A stretch of 64,000 bases of DNA, from the NCBI GenBank assembly GCA_007570785.1, contig ML664161.1:43672418-43736417 (forward strand), in the 5' to 3' direction. The stretch comes from Antilocapra americana. Its lineage: Eukaryota; Chordata; Mammalia; Artiodactyla; Antilocapridae. The notes below the pieces were generated by a model. The model had not been told where the DNA came from. It did not search any database and saw nothing but the letters and a program-made list of their open reading frames with translations. Below, piece after piece: positions 46,745 to 58,760 of this stretch. How positions within the stretch are numbered: position 1 is the stretch's first letter; every line of letters begins with the position of its first letter. The position numbers and the translations under genes were made by a program.

Positions 46745-49700
46745 CATTGCATCTTTACTTTTTGTTCTGTTTTATTGAGGTATAATTGACAAAATTGTAA
46801 GTTACTAAAATGTACATACAGTATGGGATTCCCACTTGGTTAATATGTCCATCACCTTACATATTTATTGGGCATGTGTGTGTAAGAACACTTACATTCT
46901 TCTCACTTAGTAAATTTCAAAATTGTGAGAATATTATCAACTATAGTTACCTTGTTATACGTTAGGTTCTCAGACCTTATTCATCTTGTAACTGAAAATC
47001 TGTATCCTTTTTCCGGGCCTTGCCTATTTCTCCTCCCTCAAAAGGCACTGGCATTTCTCTCTGTTTCTGTAAGTTCAACTTGTTTTTTTTTTTTAATTCC
47101 ACATATAAGTGATACCACTCAGTGTTTGTCTCAGTCTTGCTTATTTTACTGAGCATGATGCCCTCAGGATTTATCCATATTGTCAGTAATGATAGTATTT
47201 CCTTCTTTTTTAAGGCTAAGTAATATTCCATTGTGAGTATCAATAGTAGATTTTTTTATCCATTCATATGTCAATGGATACCTAATTTGTTTCCATTCCT
47301 TGGCTATTGTGAATAATGCTTCAATAAATACAGGACTACACATAGATCTTTGAGATAGTGATTTTGTTTCCTATTGGATATATATTCAGAAGTATGATTG
47401 CTGGGTAATATGGTAGTTCATTTGTAATTTATTTGAGGAACCTCCATACTGTTTTCCTTAGTGGCTGTACCAGTTTACATTCCTCCACAGTGTACAAGGG
47501 TTCCCTTTTTTTCCACATCCTCATTAGCGTTTGTTATCCCTTGTCTTTTTGTTAATTGCCACCCTAACAGGTGTGAAGCGATAGCTTACTGTTTTGATTT
47601 GTGTACCCCTGATGATTAGTGATACTGAGCACTTTTTTCACATACCTGTTGGCCACTTGTGTGTGTGTCCTTTGGAAAATAGTCTGTTCAGATCCTTTAC
47701 CCATTTTTTCAAATGAGTTTTTTGTTGTGTTTTCTTTGCTTTTGAGTTATATGAGTTCCTTATATATTTTGGATATTAACCCTTTACTGGATATGTGGTT
47801 GCAAATATTTCTCCCATTCCATAGGTTGTGTTTTCATTTTGTTGTTGGTTTCCCTTCCTATACAGAAGTTTTTTAGTTTGATGTAGTCCTGCTTATTTAT
47901 TTTGGCTTTTGTTGCCTTTGCTTTTGGTGTCAAACCCAAGATTTTGATTACTGATTCAGTCTCTTTACCAGTAATTAGTCTGTTCAGTTTTCTAATTCTT
48001 CATGATTCAGTCATAGTAGGTTGCATGTTTCTAGGACTCTATCCATTTCTTCTTATGTTATCTAACTTGTTGGCATTTAATTGTTTATAATAGTTTTATG
48101 ATTCTTAGTATTTCTCAGTTTTCTGTAGTAATGTCTTTCATTTCTGACTTTGTCTTTTTTTCCCTTCATCTAGCTAATGGTTTGTCTGGGGCCGGGGGGT
48201 GGGGGGGCGGTGTTTGTTTTTTTTAAACAGTTCTTAGCTTCTGTGATCTTTTTAATCGTCTTTCTAGTCTCTGTTTCATTTATTTCTGTTTTAATTTTTA
48301 TTTCCTTCCTACTGCTAACTTTGGGCTTAGTTTGTTCTTCTAGTTCCTTGAGGTGTCAGGTTGTTTATTTGAGATCTTTTTTCTTAATGTAAGACTTTAC
48401 ACTTACCTAGTAGAACTGCTTTTGCCGCATCCCATAAGTTCAGGTGTGTTGTGTTTCCATTTTCATTTTATCAGATTCTTTATTATTTAATTTTCCTTTT
48501 GATTTATGACCCTTGGTTGTTCAGAATCATGTTGTTTAATCTCCGCATATTTGTGAATTTTCCAGTTTTCCTCTTACATTGATTTCTAATTTTATAACAT
48601 TGAATTTGGAAAATATGCTTGATATGATTTCAGTCTTTTTAAATTTATTAAGACTTATTTTATGGCCTAACATATGATCTATCCTATGTATGTCCATGTG
48701 CACTTGAGAAAAGTATGTATTCTGCTGCCAGTGGATAAAATGTTCTGTGTATGTCTATTAATTCCATCTAATCTAACTTGTTGTTTAAGTCTAGTTTGTC
48801 CATGTTGATTTTCTGTTTGCATGATCTGTCCATTGTTGGAAGTGGCTTATCAAAATCCACTACTGTTATTGTATTTCTGCCTATTTCTCACTTCAAAATG
48901 TTAATATCTGCTTTATATATATTTAGGTGCTCCAATGTTGAGTGCATAAATCATTTTAATTGTTACATCCTCTTGATTGACTTATCATGATGCAATGTCT
49001 CATTATAGTTTTATATAGGCTTAATGTCTACATTGTCTGATATAAATATAGCTACCCCTTCTCTCCTTACAATCCAAACTACCTGTTTGCATAGAATATC
49101 TTCTCCATCCCATCACTTTCAGTCTACATGTGTCCTTAAAGCTGGAGTGAGCCTCTCGTTGAAAGCATATAGTCAGGTCTTACGTTTTTATCCATTCAGC
49201 TACTCTGTTTTTTGAATGAAGGATTTAATCTATGTACATTTAAAGTAATTATTAATAGGTGTTGGCTTGCTTTCTTGCCATTTTAATTATTTTCTAGCTC
49301 TTTTGTAATTTCTTTTTTTCCTTTCTTCCTCTCTTGAGTTCTTTTGATTGTATGTATTGTGCTATGATTTATATTTTGTATACTAACTGTAAGTTTATGC
49401 TTTGTGGTTACCATAGGCTTACATAAAACATTTTGTAGTCATAACAGTCTTTAAGCAGATAACTTTGAATGCATATAAAAACTCTATATTTTTACACTTC
49501 TGCCATCATATTTGTTACTGTCACAATTTACATCTTTTTATATTGTGTATCAAATTATTTAGTTGCTTTTAATACTTCTGTCTTAACTTGTACTAGATTT
49601 TTAAGTGAGTCACCATCACAATATTGAGTATTCTGAATTTAACAATATATTTACCTTTATTAGTAAGTTTATATTTCAATATATTTTCATATTACTGATT

Positions 49701-51957
49701 AGAGAACAGTGTTCCTGGGTATTCTTAATTGGCAATTTTTTCTTTAATCACTTGAATAAAACATCCCACTTCTCTGGCCTGCAAGGTTTCTGCTAAAAAA
49801 ACCCATTGATACTTTTGTACTATCAGTATATAAGGAATGGCTTTGTATATAAGTTACTTTTCCCTAGTGTTTTTAAGATTCTTTAATTTTTGACAAGTTA
49901 AGTGTCTTTGTACATGTCTCTTTAGATTCATCTTATTTGATACTTTTGGGGCTTCCTGAACCTGGATATCTGTTTCTTTCTCAAGGTTAGGGAAGTTTTC
50001 AGCCAGTATTTCTCTGAATAAGCTTTGTTCCCTTTTCTGTTTCTGGGACTCCTATAATATATATATTCTCCCTTTGATGATATCCCGTTAGTCCCTTAAA
50101 CTATTTTCACTTTTTCTCATTATTTTTTCTTTCTGTTTCTCTGATTGGATGAATTCCACTGTAATTCCAGTCTGTAAGCTGGCTGAATCTTTTTTCCTTC
50201 AGTTTTCTAGTCTGCTGTTGAGCCCTTTTGTTGAATTTTTCAGTTTGATTATTGTATTCGTCAGCCGTGTGATTTACGTTTGGTACTTTTTTATATTTTC
50301 TCTCTCTGTTGAAATTCTCACTTTGTGCATTGCTCCCCTGATGTCAGTTAGCATCCTTATCACCATTATTTTGAAAACACTATTGGGTAAATTGGACTTC
50401 CCGATGGTTCACACGGTAAAGCGTCTGCCTACAATGCGCAAGACCTGGGTTCAATCCCTGGGTCGGGAGGATCTCCTAGAGAAGGAAATGACAACCCACT
50501 CCATTACTGTCGCCTGGAAAATCCCATGGACAGAGGAGCCTGGTCGGCAGCAGTCCATGGGGTCGCAAAGAGTCGGACACGACTGAGCGACTTCAGTATT
50601 GGGTAAATCGCTTATCTCCATTTCATTAAGATCGGTTTCTGGAAGTTTATCTTGCTCTTTTGTTTGGAACATAGTTCTATGTTTCTTTACTTTTCTTGAC
50701 TCTCTGTGTTGGTTTCTGTACATTAAACAGTCACCTCCCCTAGTCTTGACAGAGTGGTCTCAAGGACCACTTGAGAACTCACCAGTCAGCCTGGCCCAGA
50801 TTCCTGGTTGTCCCTCAAACCTTTGTGACTGTCAGAGTCACTGTCTTTGTCTTCAGGAGCTCCGCCTGTTGGAGCATGTGTCAAGACCTGTCAGTGTCCC
50901 CGAAGAAAGGCTCTCAGTCAGTACCGTGATGCACGCTGATTAGAAGCTGTAGCCTCAAGCAGCACCTGTGCTGAGTATGTATATAGTTAAGTATATATAT
51001 ATACTTTATATATATTTATATATATATAATGTGTATAGTTAAGCCCCTTCCAGGGGCTCCCTTTCACTGAGCCCAGGGGTATAGCCCTGGGGCTGGGTGG
51101 CCAAGGCAATGGGGCTGGAGTCCTGTGCCTATTTAAAACCTGCTTGTTTGCTATAGTCCTGTGACCCGTCCCTCTCAGGTGACAATCACTGAAGTTAGCG
51201 TGTAAAACATGTGTATAAGCCAACATATATATAAGCTCCCTTCAGAGAAATGTTAGCAATCTGTTTTTACCTTTGGAATGAGCCAGAGGGAGAAAGCAGA
51301 GGAAGTACCTAAAGGCGCTCTCAGCCTTTAGGAAGGATCTCAGCCAGCTCCTAGATGCAAGCTAAATTAGAATCTGAACCCTCAAGCAGCAGCTTGTAAA
51401 ATATGCAGTCACATTCCTTTCAGGGAAAGACTGGGTGATGGACTTTTTTGCCTGGTTTCTCAGAACTGATAGTAGGAGTATAGCCACATGAGTACCTCAC
51501 CTCCCTTAAGACCCGTTTCTTTGTTTGCTATGGTCTTCTGTGTCTCATGGACACAAGCCTTATTGGCTTTCAGAGCTAGGAGTTTGGGGGGCCCATCCCT
51601 TGCTTGAATGGTTATCTTTAAAATCGGGATGCTCGATGTGCAGTCCAAACCCTTCACTCCTCATGGAGACGCTGAGGAATCCCGATGGATTGGGATGGCT
51701 CTGTGCCATCTCTCCTGATTATATGGCATTGAGCCAAGGATGGAGTTTATGGTGAGACTGTGTCTCAGTCTTTCCTGTCGGTATTTTTGAGGTGTCAGTG
51801 TGGGTATTTTCTCATTTGCTTGATGTGTTAAGGTCACAGAGGTAGTTTCTGGATTTCTTTCACAGGGAACTGCCCCATGTGTAGCTATACATTCACTGCA
51901 TCCAAGGGAGGAAGGAAGTTTAGTAGCCTCCTATCTACCATTTCGGTTCCTCCTTGG
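46745..51957 (-). mobile_element. Near full-length old L1, antisense to CCDC191
   Basis: The 3' end is at the left (TTTATTGAGGTATAATTGAC). ORF2-derived sequence runs through 47-50 kb (for example TATGTCCATGTGCACTTGAG near 48690), all in broken frames. A GC-richer 5' region occupies 50.7-51.95 kb, ending near CTACCATTTCGGTTCCTCC, which in sense is the G-rich L1 start. A Bov-tA interrupts it at 50393-50596. Spanning about 5.2 kb, it ends only about 30 bp before the next exon. Confidence 0.75.
50393..50596 (+). mobile_element. Bov-tA SINE with 12-bp duplication
   Basis: TGGACTTCCCGATGGTTCAC to ACGACTGAGCGACTTCAG. Flanked by perfect TATTGGGTAAAT (50381-50392, 50597-50608) that is part of the host L1. 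Confidence 0.96.
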
Positions 51958-51985
51958 CATTTTTACGTTTTTATTTTTTTTCCAG

Positions 51986-52129
51986 AAAGAACTAGAGAAG
52001 CAGAAGAGAATTAAGAGGAACCAGCAGCTGGAAGCAATAGCCAGAGAACACTATGAAAGGGCATTGCTAAGAAAGAAAGGTCTGGAGCCTTGGAAGAGGC
52101 TAAGAATGCAAAGCAGGAGAAACCTCCAG
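51986..52129 (+). CDS. CCDC191: CCDC191 exon: end of charged helix and fourth tryptophan motif
   Basis: 144-bp exon, 48 codons, phase 0 at both ends, acceptor TTTTTTTTCCAG, donor CTCCAG then GTATAG. It encodes visible residues 395-442. The charged helix continues (KELEKQKRIKRNQQLEAIAR) and passes into ALLRKKGLEPWKRLR, with W430 in an LL-x4-L-xx-W-K setting close to the Sfi1-type repeat. A multiple of three, so skippable. The L1 5' end lies about 30 bp upstream of the exon; the polypyrimidine tract is the only non-repeat part of the acceptor region. Confidence 0.92.
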
Positions 52130-53449
52130 GTATAGTGTCACACTCTTACCCACCTCCCCCCAAAATCAACAGGTGGACATTGAAGTAAACACACAATTAA
52201 GCCTTGGAGGTCGTTTGGAAATTTAAAAGTCAGAAAGATAAATGAATTGAGTGTGGATATTTATTTGTTTCAGACAACAGTTTGAATTTGGTCTTCCAAG
52301 GTAGGTAAAGACATCTGTAACTGAATAGGTTAGAAAAAACTAGAGTTCATTTTTTATTAGAGACCTCCAAGGCAAGACGAATAGAGGCCTCTCTCAGTTT
52401 TAGCAGTGTGTAGCTAAAACAGCAGGGTATAGCTAGCTATGTAATAAAGGAAGAATCATTACCATAAGGTATGCTAATCAGGTTTCTGCTGCAATAAGGC
52501 TGCCTAACAAACAGCCCTAAAATTCTGTGGCTTACAATCCAAGTATTTATTTCCCACTCACATGGTTGTGAGAAAGCTTAGTTTGAGTTCAGGTCTCTCC
52601 ACAGCTTCTCTTACTGGCTCCAGCTGTTTTTCAGAGGGAGCTTTCACCTGGAAAATGTCTGAAGTACAAAAGCCAAACCCAATTATGTAAACGCTTATGA
52701 AACCTGGGCTTGTATCGTCCACTAACATTCCACCGGCCACGGGAAGTCATAGGGCCAAACTCAAGGTCACTGAGGGGAGAAAGGGGCTCTATCTACTCCA
52801 TTGGGAGACAGGATGAAATCACGAGCAAGCTGTGAGTATCTAATCCTATTATTCAGGAATAGTAATCCATTCTACCATACAGAGATAAATGAAATCAAAT
52901 ACCACTGAAATTCAAATTTATCCAGTGCACAGAACAGAGCATTTAACTAAATAATCAAAAGCTCAAGATAAATAAAATGTTATCCGTAGAATTCTATTTC
53001 ATAATAAGGTCAGTAATGCATACTAGTTATGACCACTCTTGTTTATACATTTGGCCAAAGGAATACTGCACAGTAAGGCCAATATTTTTGGTTGTGAAGA
53101 CTAGGATTAAAGATGAACAATAATGTTCTACATTGTAAGAATCCTTGCAGGTTATACTTTGTGAATGTGACTCAGGTTACTCTTTTTCTACCCCTAGCCA
53201 ATCTGTTCACCCTTCATTCTCTTTGTTCTCTTCATTCTCTTTGTTCTCTTCTATTTTCACACTTTCTTTCCTTTTTATCTTGCCTAAATGCCCTCCATAC
53301 TGTTTTTCTATGTCCCTGACTTTTTGTCCTCTGCCTCCTAATGCCTCTTAATGTTCTGGAACTACCGAGTATCCCAAACCAGCTAAGGAGGCCAGTTTTA
53401 TGGTGGTCCAGCCTCTCCTATTGGAGGCTTTGCCCCATCTGTGCCCCAA
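52130..53449. other. CCDC191 intron, no gene recognised
   Basis: A stretch at 52480-52830 (AATCAGGTTTCTGCTGCAAT, CACATGGTTGTGAGAAAGCT) resembles an old DNA-transposon or LTR repeat, family not named. The rest is unassigned. Confidence 0.4.
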
Positions 53450-53624
53450 AGTGAAAAGTTGCTCAGTCGTGTCTGACTCTTTGCGACCCCATACAGCCCA
53501 TGGAATTCTCCAGGCCGGGATACTGGAGTGGGTAGCCTTTCCCTTCTCCAGGGGATCTGCCCAACCTGGGGATCAACCCAGGTCTCCCACATTGCAGGCA
53601 GATTCTTTACCAGCTGAGCTACAT
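53450..53624 (-). mobile_element. Bov-tA SINE, internally shortened
   Basis: Minus-strand copy missing about 15 bp in the Bov-A body (GACCCCATACAGCCCATGGA joins directly). The head end at 53624 lacks the last GGGCTTCCC bases. Confidence 0.9.
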
Positions 53625-53969
53625 TATTTTCCTGATAATGATATGGGAGGGCTGAGCCTTAACCTACTGAGTAAACGAGTGTGGAAATGAAATTTGAGTG
53701 GAAGTTTGCTTCTTGTAATATACTACCACAAAGATTAGTCATATCAAACAGTTTGCCATCCATTTGTGTGCTCCTAGTTTTACTTTATCTGGCTTTTGTC
53801 CATTTCTTTGTTTTTAATTACTAATACACAGAAAGCAGACAGGGAGTATAATAACCCACTCTTATATTCTTATCAGCTCTTCTTTTTTTGGCCCTGTTTT
53901 TGACTGAATAAAATCAAAGGTATAAAATTTATGAAGAAAATAATCTATGGGTGAATAACCAAATTTTTT

Positions 53970-54145
53970 AAAATATTTATCTGGTGGCACCAGGTTGTAG
54001 CTGCAGTACTGCAAGGGCTCTTCACTGCCACGTGCAGGGTCTTTGTTGTGGCATGCGGGATCTAGTTCCCTGACCAGGGATGGAACCCATGCCTCCTGCA
54101 CTGGGAGTTTAAAGTCAGCCACTGGAACCACCAAGGAAGTCCCCC
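53970..54145 (-). mobile_element. CHR-type SINE
   Basis: In sense: GGGACTTCCTTGGTGGTTCC, GGTTCCATCCCTGGTCAGGG, AACTAGATCCCGCATGCCAC and an A/T-rich tail. Contains the B-box-like motif. Confidence 0.75.
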
Positions 54146-54429
54146 AAATTAAGTTTTTAAAAATTTATTTATGAGAATGTAAAAAAACCCAGAGTTTGAG
54201 TTCAAAATGACAGCAGAGGCTTTAAGTATAGAAAAACCTAATTAAAATAAAACCAGGAAAACACAGATAGGAATCCAGCATTTCCAAACTTTCCTATTCA
54301 TAAAACCATCTGGAAAGCTTGTAAAAATGCATGTTCCTGTTCCCACCCCCAGGTGTTCTCAGCAGCTCTGGGTCGTTGGCCGGGGCTGTGGGGGTGGTGT
54401 GTCAGGGAATCTGCATTTTTAAATAGTCC

Positions 54430-54562
54430 AGGGCCTTCCCTGGTGACCCTGTGGTTAACACTCCACCTTCCAGTGCAAGGGACATGGGTTCAATCCCTGG
54501 TCAAGGAACTATGATCCCACGTGCCATGGCCAAAAAAAATTTTTTAAAGAAAAAAAAAAAGT
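54430..54562 (+). mobile_element. CHR-type SINE
   Basis: GGGCCTTCCCTGGTGACCCT, GGTTCAATCCCTGGTCAAGG, ATGATCCCACGTGCCATGGC and an A-rich tail at 54530-54562. Opposite orientation to the copy at 53970, about 290 bp away. Confidence 0.85.
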
Positions 54563-54639
54563 AGCCCAGGAGATTCTGATCCCAGTAGTCTGAGCACCAC
54601 ATTTTGAGAACCACCTCTCTAGTCTGTATTGAACAACAA

Positions 54640-55110
54640 GTGTGTTAGTTTCCTATACTGTTGTAACAAATTACCACAAACAGTGTCTTAAAACACAAAT
54701 TTTATTATCTTAAATTTCTGCTTAAGTCAGAAGTCTAAAATCAGACTTCCTGGGCTGAAGTCAAAGTGTCAGTAGGGACAAGTTCCTCCTGGAGGTTCCA
54801 GGAGAAAATCTTATCTCCTGGCTTTTTTCAGCTTCTACTGGCTGCCTGCATTTCATTGCCCATAGCCCCTTCCTCAATTATCTCTTGATCTCATACTTTG
54901 ATGTCACATCTCATATTGATGCTGTTCCTCCTGCCTCCCTCTTACAAGAACTCTTGTGATTACATTTAGAGCTCTGCCATATAATCCAGGAACATCACCC
55001 CATCTTAAGATCCTTCACTTAATCACATCTGCAAAATCCCTTTTACCTTGTAAGGTAACATATCTCCACATTCCAGGGATTAGCCTGTGGCCATCCTGAG
55101 AGCCTACCAC
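54640..55110 (+). mobile_element. Old interspersed repeat, family unnamed
   Basis: Follows the widespread mammalian order GTTAGTTTCCTATACTGTTG, TAACAAATTACCACAAACAG, then CCTCCTGCCTCCCTCTTACA, GTGATTACATTTAGAG and ATTCCAGGGATTAGCCTGTG. Repetitive by recognition, but I cannot name the family safely. Confidence 0.5.
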
Positions 55111-55129
55111 ACAGGATAACAGAATGTTA

Positions 55130-55260
55130 GAATGCTAGTAATCCTCTCCCATCTCTTTCAATTTGTAAAGAAATTGACCCTCAGAAAGGAAAACTCACCT
55201 GCTTAATGTCACACAGCACACTGGTCACAAAGCTAGGAGGGAACTCAGCAACCCCTTCCT
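55130..55260 (-). mobile_element. MIR-like fragment
   Basis: CCCTCAGAAAGGAAAACTCA, CTTAATGTCACACAGCACAC and CACAAAGCTAGGAGGG follow the antisense MIR core order. Diverged. Confidence 0.45.
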
Positions 55261-56455
55261 CCAAAAAGCCCGCCCAGTTCAGGCATGTCTTCTGTGCTGT
55301 GTAGGAAACAGAGGGATACGTAGATACCAACCAGCAGCTGAAAGTCTAAATAGAAAGAAAAAAAAGTAACAGTGCTGGAGAACAGTAAGAGGAAGCAGTA
55401 GCTTCTTCATCCATCGGAGCTGACTTCCAGGAAAGGATAGAAAAAATGAAGAATGAAAGAGGATCCAGTTAAACAGTTACTGCATTTCTGTGTTGTTTTC
55501 AGAAGAGTTACTTAGCATTTTCCCTACAACTCACATGTCCTGTCTTCCATTTGTTCCAATAATCACTTTTAGAATTTTAAAGGCATCTCTGACTCTCTCT
55601 CTCCCCCTGGTTCGCTTGTGTTTTTCTCTAAGGGAGGGTAGGAGGCAGTGTGTTTCTGGCTCCTCTTGCCTTTTGGCTCCCAGGTGCCACAGAGACCTCC
55701 TGTGTGGTCATTTCGGCAGTATGTGTGACTGCCAAGGGACTCACTCAGGTCAGTCACATTCACACTGCTCAGTGGTGAGACGAGGCTTAGAAAAAATGCC
55801 CAGTTTTCTGGGGAGGACTAAGAGAGAAGGGCTTTTTCCTCTGACCTCTTGAAAGAATGGAAGTTATTTTTTAAAATCTATAAAGTCAGAGCTGTATGTT
55901 TATTTTGATAGAATGATACTCTGAGTCTTTTAAGTTGGTAAGACATTAAATTATTCATCATGTTATTTTTCTATCAAATGATTCTGTGATTTACTGATAA
56001 TGTCTAAATTTCAATACTAGTGACAGCTCATTCTACAAAACAAATTGCAAGTACTGACACTTCCTCAATTAGACCGTGGTTAAGTATATAATAAAGAAAG
56101 GTTTGTTATGCAGTTGCTGCCCAAGCTCCTAGAGATCAAAACAGACTGTTGCCAGCCATCCACTTCAAAATTCAATGGAAGTGACCTAATGGTTTTGGAG
56201 GTTGTTTATTCCATTTCCTTAATAAGCAGCCAGTCATTGTGGTCTTCAGGGAGTCAGCATTGTAAGGCTATGCATTCTGTGAATCTAAAATCCCCATATA
56301 ATACAGTCAGAGTTTTTAGGACATAAATGAATGTCCTTAAGAGAGTAAATGCCTACGTGGGGTTCACAGCATCACTTTCCAAGGTGATGTGTATTTCCTT
56401 AAATGATTTAGGATATAAGAGATAATTTCCTTTTCTCATTTAAAACATTGTCCAG
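55261..56455. other. CCDC191 intron, no gene recognised
   Basis: Unique-looking sequence. An open stretch at 55490-55852 has no domain and no fitting splice sites. Confidence 0.45.
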
Positions 56456-56608
56456 GTAGCCAAAGAGCATCACTCTTTGACCCTACAGAGGAAATGCCTG
56501 CTGACCTGGTTCCAGTGGAGTCAGGAAAGCCTGGCTAAGAAGATGGCCCAGGCTGATCAATTTCATTCACAAATATTGCTTAGGAGAGTCATCCGGAGCT
56601 GGCTACAG
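56456..56608 (+). CDS. CCDC191: CCDC191 exon: fifth and sixth tryptophan motifs
   Basis: 153-bp exon, 51 codons, phase 0 at both ends, acceptor CATTGTCCAG, donor CTACAG then GTAAGA. It encodes visible residues 443-493. Two motifs: LQRKCLLTWFQWS (W460) and ILLRRVIRSWLQ (W491), 31 residues apart. The second fits the Sfi1 consensus order LL-x3-hydrophobic-xx-W exactly. The segment between them (MAQADQFHSQ) is polar. This exon and its neighbours each carry one or two repeat units, suggesting growth by repeat duplication. Confidence 0.93.
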
Positions 56609-57131
56609 GTAAGACCATAAGGAAGAGAGTTTTAAATACATGTCTCTGCCCAACCCTAGGCAAGAAAAGTAGGTGTACTCCAGATGTCAACAGTCATTGT
56701 TTTTTTCAAGAACAATATAGAAGAGGCAGTTCAATCCATTGCTTTGAAATGAATTTGAAAATGTCAAATCAGTTTTTCGTTAGTATAAAACCTTAGGCAC
56801 ATTTCTCTTCACACAGAGAGTATCCATATAAACGGTAATGTGTCACTACATCAGCTTTTGTTTTTACACTAATCTGTTTCTTGTCCCATAATTGCTCAAG
56901 TGCTTTTACTAGCATCCTGCCCCCTCAGTCTTAGAAGGGTTTCTACCCCTCTGATTCCATTATTATCTTTTTAATCCATGACAGAGGATATGGCCTTGGC
57001 TGCCACATTATTCTTCCTCCTTATGCCCCCAGTGTCCTTTGTTTGTTTTGATTCTTTCTCTTTTGTACTATTCGCTTGAATTCTTTGTCTAAGATATTTT
57101 ATGCCTCGCTTTTTCCCATCTTCACCCCCAG

Positions 57132-57277
57132 CACGTGATTGATCTAGACGAAGAAGTAAGAAAACTGTGCGTACATTTTCTTCAGAAGAAGATTTTCAGG
57201 GCCTGGCGTGACATGGTCAGGGAGGCCAGGGTCGATTCTCAGAACAAGCATAAGATTGCGGTGGAGCACAATGACAG
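57132..57277 (+). CDS. CCDC191: CCDC191 exon: seventh tryptophan motif, last visible exon
   Basis: 146-bp exon, acceptor TTCACCCCCAG, donor GACAG then GTGAGG. It starts in phase 0 and ends with two bases (AG) of a split arginine or serine codon. It encodes visible residues 494-541. The motif is FLQKKIFRAWRDMVREA (W518, F-xx-W-R). The C-terminus of the protein is not in this exon; the following 6.7 kb contain no convincing continuation, so the last exon or exons probably lie beyond 64000. Confidence 0.92.
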
Positions 57278-57596
57278 GTGAGGTTTTCTTCTCTGAAAAT
57301 TCACTCACAGTTTCACAGTTGCCTGGGGCAGAGGCTAGAAGAGCTGACGACTCAGAGATACCCAGCAGGGTTGGCAGCCCCAGCTCACCCGCTGACTCTA
57401 TGGGTGAAGACGAGAGTAAACTCCTGGAACTCCAGGGTCCCCCTCTTTAAAATGAAGAGGAGGGGGAAGAGGATGCCTGCCTCCCTTTCTCACAGGATGG
57501 GTCAGAAAATAATGTGAAATGTGAAATACATGAAAAGGCACATAAGCAGAGGTACTGTATTCTTTGCATATAGTGTTATCTTTTCTTTTTTCAAAT

Positions 57597-57950
57597 ATTC
57601 TTTATTATGAGGTATAACACAAATATAGAAAAGTGCTCAAATCATACCAGTACAGCTTAATGAGCACTATAAAGTGGATGACACTGCTGTCACCACTGTT
57701 AGCACCTGTGAGGTTGAGAAGCAGGACACTGTTGACCCCAGAAGTCCCCAGGGGCTCCTCCCTAGTCACAGGGCCCACTGTGTCCTCACAGTGGGAAACT
57801 ACTCTCCTGACCTTTATGATAAACACTTCCTTGCACTTCTTTTATGTTTACCTCCTAAGTATGAAGTCTTCAAGACTTGGAGCCTTATATAAGTAGAATC
57901 ATACTATATGTCCTGTTAATATTTATAATACAGTGATGACTTATTTAATT
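57597..57950 (-). mobile_element. L1-like 3' fragment
   Basis: Starts TTCTTTATTATGAGGTATAA and ends TATAAGTAGAATCATACTATA, the usual order of an old L1 3' region read antisense. Diverged. Confidence 0.45.
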
Positions 57951-57988
57951 CAGTGTCTTTGGGGAATAAACTATTCCATATAAGTACA

Positions 57989-58189
57989 CTAGGACTTCCC
58001 TGCAACTCAGATGGTAAAGAATCTGCCTGCAATGCAGGAGACCTGAGTTTGACCCCTGGATCAGGAAGATCCTCTGGAGAAGGAAATGGCTACCCACCCC
58101 AGTATTCTTGCCTCAAGAATCCCATGGACAGAGGAGCCTAGTGGGTTACAGTCCATGGGGTCACATGACTGAGTGACTAACACTACTAC
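57989..58189 (+). mobile_element. Bov-tA SINE
   Basis: Complete copy with a short deletion near the end (GGGGTCACATGACTGAGTGA). The 8-bp repeat TAAGTACA flanks it (57981-57988, 58190-58197). Confidence 0.93.
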
Positions 58190-58649
58190 TAAGTACATTA
58201 TTTGTTTTCTAAGTCTTAAGCATTTTGGATAAAAATATTCTAAACTTCATTAGGTACTTCCCTTGGAAAGTAAGCAAATGATTTGTCCTTTTTTTGGTGA
58301 TTTAATGTCATTTCTTACAGTTAATGTCGAGTTTCACCTTCAGGTTTTGAGGTGTGAAGACTGTTGTGAAAGTGTATGTCCCTTTTCTCACTGTATTGAT
58401 TCATTTTTGGTTGCTTTGTTTTCATTTGTGTGTATGTGGGGTGTGTGTGTATCTTTTTTTTTTAAATGTGTTTCTGTCGTGTTGCCAGTGGGGTGCCCAC
58501 CTCCAGCAAAACCTTGTTTAATTTACAAGTACTAAAATCTGTGGGCTGGGAAAACATAGGCAAGTTGATTCTAATTTTGTCTAAAATAAATAGGCAATGA
58601 ATGAGGGTATTCAGAAGGCCTGCCTCTGAATAAATGCTCGCATTTGAAC

Positions 58650-58760
58650 CCCCCCATTCCTCTTTTATAAAATGAGGACAACTGCAGACCATCTTATCGG
58701 GTTGTGAGGACTAAACAAGGTGACCAAGGACCGCAGTTCATGCAGTTATTGCACTGCTGA
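58650..58760 (+). mobile_element. MIR-like fragment
   Basis: CCTCTTTTATAAAATGAGGA, then GGGTTGTGAGGACTAAACAA resembles the MIR 3' half. A second MIR-like piece, antisense, may lie at 59005-59100. Confidence 0.5.
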
